Assembly: GCA_016290905.1 (NCBI GenBank)
Contig: JAEEVO010000002.1
Location: forward strand, 1 to 64,000
Direction: 5' to 3'
Source of the DNA: Lachnospiraceae bacterium
GTDB lineage: Bacteria > Bacillota > Clostridia > Lachnospirales > Lachnospiraceae
DNA: 64,000 bases
The number at the start of each line of letters is the position of its first letter. Position 1 is the stretch's first letter. This document shows, piece by piece, positions 7,575 through 15,333 of this stretch. A program made the translations under genes and the position numbers. Under the pieces are notes generated by a model. That model was not told where the DNA came from. It saw only the letters and a program-made list of their open reading frames with translations, and searched no databases.

Positions 7575-8840
7575 ATGAAACGAATTCTTGCAACATTATT
7601 GGTTCTCGTTATGGTATGCTCTCTTGCAGCGTGCGGCGAGAAGGAAGGCGAAAAGAGCGCTGAAGGAAAGAAAGTTATCAAGTTATGGAGTATAACAGTT
7701 GATACCGATTCAAACCGTCAGGCTTATATCGATTCCATCGCAGAAGTAAACAAGCTTTATCCTGATTATGAAATCCAGATGGAAGCTACTGAAAACGAAG
7801 CTTACAAAGAGAAGATCAAGAACGCTATGGCAGCTAACTCCGTAGAAGCTGATATCTTCTTCACATGGTCAGGCGGATTCCTTAATGAGTTCGTAAAGCA
7901 GGACAGAGTTTATGAACTTGATGACGCTTTCAAGGATGTCAAGGGTAAGGATATCGAGGACAAGATGTTCGCAAACGTAACATTCAACGGTCACATCTAT
8001 GCAGTTCCTACAACAATGAACATTGTTGCTATGTTCGCTAACATGGATATGTTAAAGTCAGTTGGTTACAATGATGTTCCTAAGACTTATGATGAGCTCA
8101 TTGATTGCTGTGACAAGCTTGTAGCTGCTGGAAAGATTCCTTTCGGCTGCGCAGGTGGCGAGACATGGTGTGTTACTGAGTACTTAGAGCCCCTTGCTGA
8201 AAAGACAATCGGTTCTGATGCACTTTCAAAGATGTTCGCAGGCGAAGGTTCTTACAATGATGCAGGTTTAGCTAAGGCTGTTGATTACCTTCAGGAGTGG
8301 ATTAAGAAGGGTTACTTCGATCCCGCTGGTGCAACAACAGGTAACGAGCAGATCAAGACAAACTTCATCGAAGGCAAGTACGCATTCTATCAGAATGGTA
8401 GCTGGAACTGTGGCGATATCACCGCTAAGGCTAAGTTCGAAGTTAAGGTTGCTGAATTCCCTGTAATCGACAGCTCAAAGTCAGCTATCGGCGAACTCAT
8501 CGGTGGACCTAGTGATGTCCTTGCAGTTTACAAGGGATCAAAGAACGCTGAGACAGCAGCTAAGATGGTAGTTAAGCTTGGTCAGTTAATCTGCGAGAAG
8601 GCTTATGCTAATGGTAACGGACTTCCTGCTTGGAAGGTATCAGTAGATGAGTCCAAGATCGATCCCCTTTTAAGTGCAGTTGCTGGTATCGTAGGAAATT
8701 CTAAGAGCCTTACACTGTTCGGTGACACCAAGATGTCAGGAACAGACAAGGACGTATATCTTTCATATGTTGATAAGGTATACAGCAGCCAGATCGACGG
8801 TGCTGGATTTATCGCAGGACTTTCAAAAGACCTCAGATAA
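7575..8840 (+). CDS. Carbohydrate ABC transporter substrate-binding lipoprotein
   Basis: A 421-residue extracellular solute-binding protein (family 1, sugar type). The signal peptide ends in lipobox 'SLAAC', so the protein is anchored to the outer face of the membrane. After a short charged linker the binding fold begins with 'KVIKLWSI' and includes family-like segments 'IYAVPTTMNIVAMFANMDML' and 'YAFYQNGSWNC'. AAGGAGGAG before the ATG is a very strong ribosome site. Codon use is that of a highly expressed gene. Two permeases follow, after a stable hairpin; no ATPase is present, as is usual when a shared MsmK-type ATPase serves several importers. The sugar is unknown. Confidence 0.95.
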   Translation: MKRILATLLVLVMVCSLAACGEKEGEKSAEGKKVIKLWSITVDTDSNRQAYIDSIAEVNKLYPDYEIQMEATENEAYKEKIKNAMAANSVEADIFFTWSGGFLNEFVKQDRVYELDDAFKDVKGKDIEDKMFANVTFNGHIYAVPTTMNIVAMFANMDMLKSVGYNDVPKTYDELIDCCDKLVAAGKIPFGCAGGETWCVTEYLEPLAEKTIGSDALSKMFAGEGSYNDAGLAKAVDYLQEWIKKGYFDPAGATTGNEQIKTNFIEGKYAFYQNGSWNCGDITAKAKFEVKVAEFPVIDSSKSAIGELIGGPSDVLAVYKGSKNAETAAKMVVKLGQLICEKAYANGNGLPAWKVSVDESKIDPLLSAVAGIVGNSKSLTLFGDTKMSGTDKDVYLSYVDKVYSSQIDGAGFIAGLSKDLR

Positions 8841-8872
8841 TATTAGATTTGCATAACTAAGTAAAACAAATG

Positions 8873-8917
8873 GCAGCCTTTCCCGGGTCTCCTTTGTGGG
8901 AGGCTCGGGAAGGTTGC
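8873..8917 (+). promoter_or_regulatory. Intercistronic stem-loop after the binding-protein gene
   Basis: GCAGCCTT-CCCGGG-CTCC pairs almost completely with GGGAG-CTCGGG-AAGGTTGC around a five-base loop. There is no clean T-tract. Such hairpins after binding-protein genes commonly protect the upstream mRNA and partly block read-through, giving more binding protein than permease. Confidence 0.65.
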
Positions 8918-8947
8918 ATTTATTTGTTTGGGAAGGTAAAAGATTCA

Positions 8948-9847
8948 ATGAAGAGAAGTGCAAAAAATAACATCTCGATAGGCTTATTTTTATTACCTGC
9001 CATATTGCTTTTTGTAGGGATACTTATTGTGCCTATAATATCATCTGTTTATAACAGTATGTTCCATTTTACCAATCTGGCAAAAACGGACATGGAATTT
9101 GTAGGTTTTAATAATTATGTTTCATTGTTCAAAGAAGACTGGATAAATTTCGGACTTGCACTTAAGAACGTATTTATCCTTGCCGCTGTTTCTGTTTTCT
9201 TGCAGTTGCCTTTATCCTTAGGTTTAGCGCTTATGCTTGGAAAAGGCATCAAATGTGAGCGTCTCTTCCTTTCGGTATATTTCATGCCGGTGCTTATTTC
9301 ATCACTTGTTATAGGTATGCTTTGGGACAGAATATACGAGCCTTCGGGCGGCGTTTTCGTATACATTATGGATTTGTTTGGCGCTGCGGATTCTCTTCCT
9401 CCGGAAGGTGTTCTGGGAAACGACAAATCAGCTCTTATAGCAGTTCTCATTCCTGTCTTATGGCAGTACGTAGGATATCATATGCTTCTTATGTACGCCG
9501 GTGTAAAGAGTGTTTCTCCCGAACTTAGAGAAGCAGCAATGCTTGATGGCGCAACAGACTGGCAGGTTGACAAATATGTTGTTATACCGTCTATAAAGCA
9601 GATAATAAAAGTAAGCGTAATATTCGCTGTAACAGGATCGTTCAAGACATATGATCTTCTTAAGGCATTTTCAAAAGGAAGAAGCAGTTTTGCATATAAC
9701 GTTCCTACGATCATATTGAGCAACACAGTTACAAATAACGGAGGAATAGCAAGCTCAATTGCGGTTATTCTGATAATACTGTGCTTTACGTTTGCTATAA
9801 TCATAAACAAGATATTTAAGGAGAGAGATCCATATGGGAAAAAGTAG
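8948..9847 (+). CDS. Sugar ABC transporter permease (first, MalF/UgpA-like)
   Basis: A 299-residue inner-membrane permease with six predicted helices. The EAA loop that contacts the ATPase reads 'EAAMLDGATDWQVDKYVVIPSI'. The ORF track starts at 8870 inside the intercistronic hairpin; the ATG at 8948 gives a positively charged N terminus (MKRSAKNN) directly before the first helix and has GGAAGG upstream, though at a long spacing. It overlaps the next permease gene by 14 bp, so the two are translationally coupled. Confidence 0.94.
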   Translation: MKRSAKNNISIGLFLLPAILLFVGILIVPIISSVYNSMFHFTNLAKTDMEFVGFNNYVSLFKEDWINFGLALKNVFILAAVSVFLQLPLSLGLALMLGKGIKCERLFLSVYFMPVLISSLVIGMLWDRIYEPSGGVFVYIMDLFGAADSLPPEGVLGNDKSALIAVLIPVLWQYVGYHMLLMYAGVKSVSPELREAAMLDGATDWQVDKYVVIPSIKQIIKVSVIFAVTGSFKTYDLLKAFSKGRSSFAYNVPTIILSNTVTNNGGIASSIAVILIILCFTFAIIINKIFKERDPYGKK

Positions 9848-10718
9848 TGCTTTAAACAGCAGTGTTGATCTTGAAGTATACAAGGTTAGAAAATCGAGTA
9901 AGCTTGTTAAAGTATTAATATATATTGGTCTTGTTATATGGCTTTTTGTGGATCTGTTTCCGGTTTATTATCTGTTTACTTTTTCGTTAAAGGATAATAC
10001 AGAAATCCTGAAGACCAATGTCCTGGGTTTACCTAACGACTGGCTTTTCAGCAATTACAGCGCTGCATTAGAGCCGGGCAAGATACAGAGAGGACTTTTG
10101 AACAGTACGATCGTAGCTGTTTCGACAATAGTTCTTACACTGGTTGTTGCCCTTATGGCAACTTATGCGCTTACCCGTATCCAATGGAGAGGAAACAAGT
10201 TTTTATATAACATTTTTATGTTAGGTATAACAATACCTGTACACGTTGCTCTGTTCCCCGTATTTGTTATGTTCTCAAATATGGGATGGACAAATACGTT
10301 ATACTCGCTGATTATTCCGTATGTCGCGTTTGCGGTGCCAATGGCCATCATGATATCCACGGGCTTTATGAACGATATACCGAAGGAGCTTGATGAAGCT
10401 GCAAATATTGACGGATGCGGCATCTGGGGTATCTTCTTCAGAGTTATAGTACCCTTGATGAAACCGGCTCTTGCAACAGTTGGAATCTATACATTCCTTC
10501 AGTGCTGGAATGAGTTCCTTTTTGCCAATGTTTTCCTTACTTCGGAAAAGAAATATACACTGCCTTGTGCGGTTTACAGTCTGAAGGGAAAAGACATGGT
10601 AAATTACGGACTTCTCGGAGCAGGTCTGGCGTTGGCAACATTCCCTATGCTTATTGTTTACGTATTGCTCAGCAAACGTATCCAGGAGAGCTTCATTGTT
10701 GGTGCGGTTAAGGGATAA
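9834..10718 (+). CDS. Sugar ABC transporter permease (second, MalG/UgpE-like)
   Basis: A 294-residue partner of the preceding permease. Six membrane helices are visible, and the EAA loop reads 'DEAANIDGCGIWGIFFRVIV', followed by 'FLQCWNEFLFA', which is typical of the MalG branch. The start lies within the end of the first permease gene with GGAGAGAG upstream. The operon ends at a terminator about 30 bp later, before the two-component genes. Confidence 0.95.
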   Translation: MGKSSALNSSVDLEVYKVRKSSKLVKVLIYIGLVIWLFVDLFPVYYLFTFSLKDNTEILKTNVLGLPNDWLFSNYSAALEPGKIQRGLLNSTIVAVSTIVLTLVVALMATYALTRIQWRGNKFLYNIFMLGITIPVHVALFPVFVMFSNMGWTNTLYSLIIPYVAFAVPMAIMISTGFMNDIPKELDEAANIDGCGIWGIFFRVIVPLMKPALATVGIYTFLQCWNEFLFANVFLTSEKKYTLPCAVYSLKGKDMVNYGLLGAGLALATFPMLIVYVLLSKRIQESFIVGAVKG

Positions 10719-10748
10719 AGATATATTTTTACTTTGATTTTGAATTTT

Positions 10749-10799
10749 ACCGATATTATTCTGCAGGCAAAAAACTGACAGTTTAATATCGGTATTTTT
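10749..10799 (+). terminator. Rho-independent terminator of the sugar importer operon
   Basis: ACCGATATTA pairs with TAATATCGGT around a long loop and is followed by ATTTTTG. It separates the importer from the two-component system. Confidence 0.75.
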
Positions 10800-10904
10800 G
10801 TTGCCAAAAAGCCGTTTTGGTGATATGATATATATATGTAATTATTTCGCAATAAATTATAAGCAGAGATGCTGATACCGCATGAACGTCCCGGAGGGTG
10901 ATTT

Positions 10905-12686
10905 TTGAAAACAGCTGTAAAAAAACCCAGAAAGAAAAGATCATTGGCCGTTAAAACACGTCTCTTTTTTATATTTACCGTATTATTGCTTGCAGGGATG
11001 ATCCTGCTTTCGGGATTTTTCGTAATCCGTATGGAAAGACAGGAGTATGTTTTAAATGAGTCAAAAGAAATCTTAAGTGTATTGTCTGATAATATATATA
11101 CGAACATACAGAGATATACGGAGCTTTCACGGCTTATAATGACTGACAGCCGTGTAGTTTCGTTTTTGAGAGCCGACGGTTCCAAAGTAGATCAGAGACT
11201 TGTTGATAATGCCAGATACGGTGCAGTCGGCGTACTGAATGTTACCGAGATGGTGGATTCGGTATTCATATTTCGTGATGACATGAGATACACGGCAAAT
11301 AAGAGAAGCTCATATTCGCTTGATTTTGAAAAGATTGAGAGTGAGTCATGGCAGAACAAGATAATTGAGCAAAAGGGAAAGGCCATAGTCTCGCTTAACG
11401 GAAATGACGCTGTTTTCAGGATTGACGGGTCGCCGGTCATCTCTATATGCAGAGCAATATATGATGTTGATACTCAGGAAAGAACCGGTATTCTTCTTAT
11501 GAATTTCTCTACGTCGATGTTTGAACAGAGACTGGAGAAAATTAATACTCCGGATATCTGTATCATGGGAACGGACGGATCGTTCATTGCGGGTAATAGA
11601 AAACTGAAAGATTACTATGATAATGACTATGATACCGGAGAATATATTTATGAGATCGAAACGGTTAAAAACGAAGACATGCTCGTATCGGCCGTAAAGA
11701 TTCCGGATATGCCCATGGTAATCCTTTCGGTTAGTCCGATAAGGAGAGGTATTGTTCCCAATATGACAATTGCCGTAATGGTCGGAGTATTGATGCTGGT
11801 TCTGGGTATGGTGTTCGTTATCAGTTCGTTTATAACAAAAAATATAACCACTCCCTTATTTGAGATTTCTACATCTATAGAAAGCAACCGTGAAAAAGGA
11901 GTGCTTGAAAAAGTAACGGTTGATGTAACGAATAATGAGATAGGTATGCTTGAGGACAGCTACAACAACATGGTCGATCATGTAAACGAGCTGTTTAACA
12001 AGCTTCTTGAAAAAGAACAGGCCATACAGAAGGTTGAGATGAGGGTGCTGCAGGAGCAGATCAAACCGCATTTCCTGTACAACTCACTCGAAACCATCGG
12101 ATATCTTGCCATGGACGCCGGAGCAGAGAAGGTTCATTCGGCACTGGAAACCCTCGGCAGCTTTTACAGGATATTCTTAAGCAAGGGAAGCAGGGAGATA
12201 CCGTTAAAGAATGAAATTACGATCATAAAGGACTATCTTTCATTGCAGAAGTTAAGGTATGGTGATATAATCAATGATGAATACGATATCGCCGAAAACA
12301 CAAAGGAATGGATCATTCCAAAGCTTATACTTCAGCCGCTGGTTGAAAACAGCATCTATCACGGTATCCGCATGAAGGGTGAGCCGGGTGTTATAAAAAT
12401 AAGCAGTCATATTGAGGAAGACGGCCTGCATATAATCGTGAGGGACACGGGGGTCGGGATGAGTCCCGAAAAGATAGAAGAAGTCCTTAACACGGAAAAG
12501 CCTCAGGTTACGGAAGATTCTGAGCGCAGCTTCGGACTGTGGGGGACTATAGAGCGTATACGTTATTACTGCAACAGGGATGATGTGGTAAAGATCCGCA
12601 GTGAAGAAGGAGAGTATACGGAAATAGAATTCATATTGCCGAAAAAGGGAAAGGGAGATAGAAATGTACAGAGTTATGCTGATTGA
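10905..12686 (+). CDS. Sensor histidine kinase, YesM/LytS type
   Basis: A 593-residue membrane kinase. Helix one lies at about residues 22-45, an extracellular sensor of roughly 240 residues follows, helix two is at about 288-310, then HAMP, the His_kinase phosphoacceptor region with 'QIKPHFLYNSLETI', and an HATPase domain with 'QPLVENSIYHG' and 'DTGVGMSP'. The start is TTG at 10905, 6 nt after GGAGGGTG. It overlaps the response regulator by 23 bp. YesM-type systems usually sense oligosaccharides or their binding proteins and switch on neighbouring sugar importers, so the three genes upstream are the likely target. Confidence 0.95.
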   Translation: MKTAVKKPRKKRSLAVKTRLFFIFTVLLLAGMILLSGFFVIRMERQEYVLNESKEILSVLSDNIYTNIQRYTELSRLIMTDSRVVSFLRADGSKVDQRLVDNARYGAVGVLNVTEMVDSVFIFRDDMRYTANKRSSYSLDFEKIESESWQNKIIEQKGKAIVSLNGNDAVFRIDGSPVISICRAIYDVDTQERTGILLMNFSTSMFEQRLEKINTPDICIMGTDGSFIAGNRKLKDYYDNDYDTGEYIYEIETVKNEDMLVSAVKIPDMPMVILSVSPIRRGIVPNMTIAVMVGVLMLVLGMVFVISSFITKNITTPLFEISTSIESNREKGVLEKVTVDVTNNEIGMLEDSYNNMVDHVNELFNKLLEKEQAIQKVEMRVLQEQIKPHFLYNSLETIGYLAMDAGAEKVHSALETLGSFYRIFLSKGSREIPLKNEITIIKDYLSLQKLRYGDIINDEYDIAENTKEWIIPKLILQPLVENSIYHGIRMKGEPGVIKISSHIEEDGLHIIVRDTGVGMSPEKIEEVLNTEKPQVTEDSERSFGLWGTIERIRYYCNRDDVVKIRSEEGEYTEIEFILPKKGKGDRNVQSYAD

Positions 12687-13437
12687 TGACGAGGAGTCGG
12701 CAAGAAAGCTTTTAAGAGCCTTGATAAACTGGGAGAGCCTGAACATGGAGGTCGTAGGAGAGGCTGCCAGCGGTATCGAAGCGATAAATGTAATAGATGA
12801 GTTCAAACCTGATATAGCATTTGTAGATATTTCAATGCCTTTCATGAACGGAATAGAATTCACCGAGCTTGCGACCAAAAGATATCCGAACCTTGTCATA
12901 ATAATCATGACGGCCATCGATCAGTTCGAGTATGCGAGGAAATGTGTTAGCCTGCCTGTATTTGAGTATATGCTGAAGCCCATGGTAAGGTCGGAGATAT
13001 ATTCAAGCCTTGTAAATGTAAAGTCCATGCTTGACGAGAGAAACAAGCAGGAGAGTGAACAGGATATGGAACAGGATCTGGAGAACAGGGATGAAACCGG
13101 GGAATCCTCGATAGAACAGATAAAGAAATACATAGAGACAAATTATACGGATTCAAAGATAAACCTGACGTCGACGGCACAGAATTTCGGATTCAGTGCA
13201 AGCTACTTAAGCCGGAAATTCAAACAGGAGACCGGAAAGAATTTTGTCGAATACCTCACGGAATGCAGGATGAATGCAGCCATGAAGCTTGCCCAGAACA
13301 ATATGAAAATGTTCAATGCTTCAAATGAGGTTGGCATACCCGATCCCAACTATTTCGGAAGATGCTTTAAGAAATTCACCGGAATGAGCTATTCGGACTA
13401 TGTATTATCGAAGACAAAACCTGATGAAGTGAAATAA
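12664..13437 (+). CDS. Response regulator with AraC-type DNA-binding domain (short YesN-like)
   Basis: A 257-residue regulator: receiver domain at residues 1-120 with the acidic pair 'DDEE', the phosphoacceptor in 'IAFVDISMP' and the conserved Lys in 'YMLKPM', then a Glu/Asp/Gln-rich linker, then two AraC helix-turn-helix units ('FSASYLSRKFKQETGK' and 'PNYFGRCFKKFTGMS'). Most YesN proteins are nearly twice as long because of a middle domain; here the receiver joins the DNA-binding domain directly. GGGAGA precedes the ATG, which lies inside the kinase gene. It is expected to activate the importer genes when phosphorylated. Confidence 0.95.
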   Translation: MYRVMLIDDEESARKLLRALINWESLNMEVVGEAASGIEAINVIDEFKPDIAFVDISMPFMNGIEFTELATKRYPNLVIIIMTAIDQFEYARKCVSLPVFEYMLKPMVRSEIYSSLVNVKSMLDERNKQESEQDMEQDLENRDETGESSIEQIKKYIETNYTDSKINLTSTAQNFGFSASYLSRKFKQETGKNFVEYLTECRMNAAMKLAQNNMKMFNASNEVGIPDPNYFGRCFKKFTGMSYSDYVLSKTKPDEVK

Positions 13438-13465
13438 TAGGCTGACATCCCGAAAGGAGGAAACC

Positions 13466-15298
13466 ATGATCCGGGAGCGACTGGGTTATTTAAAGGAAAA
13501 GATGAAGGAACAGGGGATCGATTTCTATATCATCCCCACATCCGATTACCATAATTCAGAATATGTCAGTGATCATTTCAAGTGCAGGGAATACATGAGC
13601 GGGTTTAACGGTTCGGCAGGGACACTGGTCGTATCGGAAAAAGAGACAGGGCTCTGGACCGACGGCAGATATTTCATTCAGGCAGAAGAGCAGCTTTTAG
13701 GCACGGGGATAACGCTTTTCAAGTCCGGAAATAAAGACGTACCGGGGATAAAGGAATATCTTTCAAAGAAAAACGAGGAAATGCGAAGCTTCCGGAACAG
13801 AACGATAACGGTCGGATTTGACGGAAGAGTGGTCACCACTGCTTTCGTAAAAAAACTGCGTAAGGAAACAGACGGGATAAACATTATCCCAAATCTCGAC
13901 CTTGTCGGTTCGATATGGGAGGACAGGCCCGCACTGCCCGCGACTCCCATATATGTGCTTCCTGAGGAATATACGGGCTGCAGCTCCATGGAAAAGCTTC
14001 TCGAGATAAGAAGGAGATGCAGGGAGAACGAATGTGATTATCATATGGTGTCATCGCTTGATGACATTGCATGGATATTGAATTTAAGGGGAAATGATAT
14101 AGCATGCAACCCGGTTTTCCTGTCGTACTTATTTATAGCCGAGGATTACGCAATACTTTTCTGCAATAAAAAATGCATTGATCCGGTTGTAGAAAGGTAT
14201 CTTGAAAATCTCGGAGTACAGGTAAGGAGTTATGAATCGGTATTTGATTATCTGAAGGATTTCGGGAACAGACTTACGGAAAAACCGAATATCCACATTG
14301 ACTGCGGAAATGTAAATTACAGCACATATGAGGCTGTATGCAAAAGCTTTACTCCCAAGAACGGGATGAACCCGTCCACGTCAATGAAAGCCGAGAAGAA
14401 TCCGGTGGAGCTGGAGAATCTGCGGCAGGCCAATATCATAGACGGTGTGGCGATGGTTAGGTTTTTGAAATGGCTTGACGACTATGCAAAGGATCCTGAA
14501 ACGGAACCGGTGACCGAGCTCGACGCCGCAGGAAAGCTGTTGGAGTTTAGGAAAGAAAACAGAGAGTTTAAGGACATCAGCTTTGATACGATCGCGGCAT
14601 ACGGGCCGCACGGAGCTATTGTGCATTACGAGCCGACCCCCGAATCCGATGCGGTTATCGAGAAAAAAGGCTTTCTTCTGGTAGATTCGGGAGCGCATTA
14701 TCTTAAAGGTACAACTGATATAACAAGGACCGTAGCGATGGGGGATTTAAGTCCGGATATGAGAAAGCATTACACAGCTGTGCTTAAAGGCAATCTGGAC
14801 CTTGCATCGGCCGTATTTCCGGCAGGAACGGCAGGAGCCAATCTGGACATACTTGCGAGAGGTCCTTTGTGGAAGCTGCGGAAGGATTACAATCATGGAA
14901 CCGGACACGGCATAGGATATTTTTTGAATGTTCATGAAGGTCCGCAGAATATTAACTGGAAGATCGGCAAGCGTCACGGGAATGATATACCGCTTGCCTG
15001 CGGCATGGTTGTTTCCGATGAACCCGGGTTTTATCTTGCGGGGGAGTATGGGATAAGGACCGAGAATGATATAGCGGTAGTGAAAAAAGAAGAGAACGGG
15101 TACGATACTTATCTGGGGTTTGAGGTATTGACACTGGCTCCGATCGATGTCACGCCGGTCATATGGGAAGATATGACAAGAGAAGAAACAGAGTTTTTGA
15201 ACGATTATCATAAAACGGTATATGAGAAGCTTTCACCGTATCTTGACACGGAAACTGCGGAGTGGCTTAAAGATCATACCGCACCGCATATCGGGTAA
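13466..15298 (+). CDS. pepP: Xaa-Pro aminopeptidase, M24B family
   Basis: A 610-residue cytoplasmic metallopeptidase that removes N-terminal residues preceding proline. It has the long three-domain layout of the clostridial and eukaryotic cytosolic aminopeptidase P group: two creatinase N-like domains, then the pita-bread catalytic domain. Metal ligands are visible in 'LLVDSGAHYLKGTTDITRT' (two Asp), 'NHGTGHGIG' (His), 'SDEPGFYLAGEYGIRTEND' (two Glu). The ATG at 13466 follows AAAGGAGG with ideal spacing. It lies 28 bp after the response regulator gene; no terminator was seen between them, so read-through is possible. Confidence 0.95.
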   Translation: MIRERLGYLKEKMKEQGIDFYIIPTSDYHNSEYVSDHFKCREYMSGFNGSAGTLVVSEKETGLWTDGRYFIQAEEQLLGTGITLFKSGNKDVPGIKEYLSKKNEEMRSFRNRTITVGFDGRVVTTAFVKKLRKETDGINIIPNLDLVGSIWEDRPALPATPIYVLPEEYTGCSSMEKLLEIRRRCRENECDYHMVSSLDDIAWILNLRGNDIACNPVFLSYLFIAEDYAILFCNKKCIDPVVERYLENLGVQVRSYESVFDYLKDFGNRLTEKPNIHIDCGNVNYSTYEAVCKSFTPKNGMNPSTSMKAEKNPVELENLRQANIIDGVAMVRFLKWLDDYAKDPETEPVTELDAAGKLLEFRKENREFKDISFDTIAAYGPHGAIVHYEPTPESDAVIEKKGFLLVDSGAHYLKGTTDITRTVAMGDLSPDMRKHYTAVLKGNLDLASAVFPAGTAGANLDILARGPLWKLRKDYNHGTGHGIGYFLNVHEGPQNINWKIGKRHGNDIPLACGMVVSDEPGFYLAGEYGIRTENDIAVVKKEENGYDTYLGFEVLTLAPIDVTPVIWEDMTREETEFLNDYHKTVYEKLSPYLDTETAEWLKDHTAPHIG

Positions 15299-15333
15299 CT
15301 TAAGGCAGCTTGGCTTGTTTTGGGGGATATTGC

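Noticed and set aside
12252-12917. 221-aa minus-strand ORF across the YesM/YesN junction
   Set aside because: Antisense to two well-supported genes, no ribosome site, no recognisable domain.
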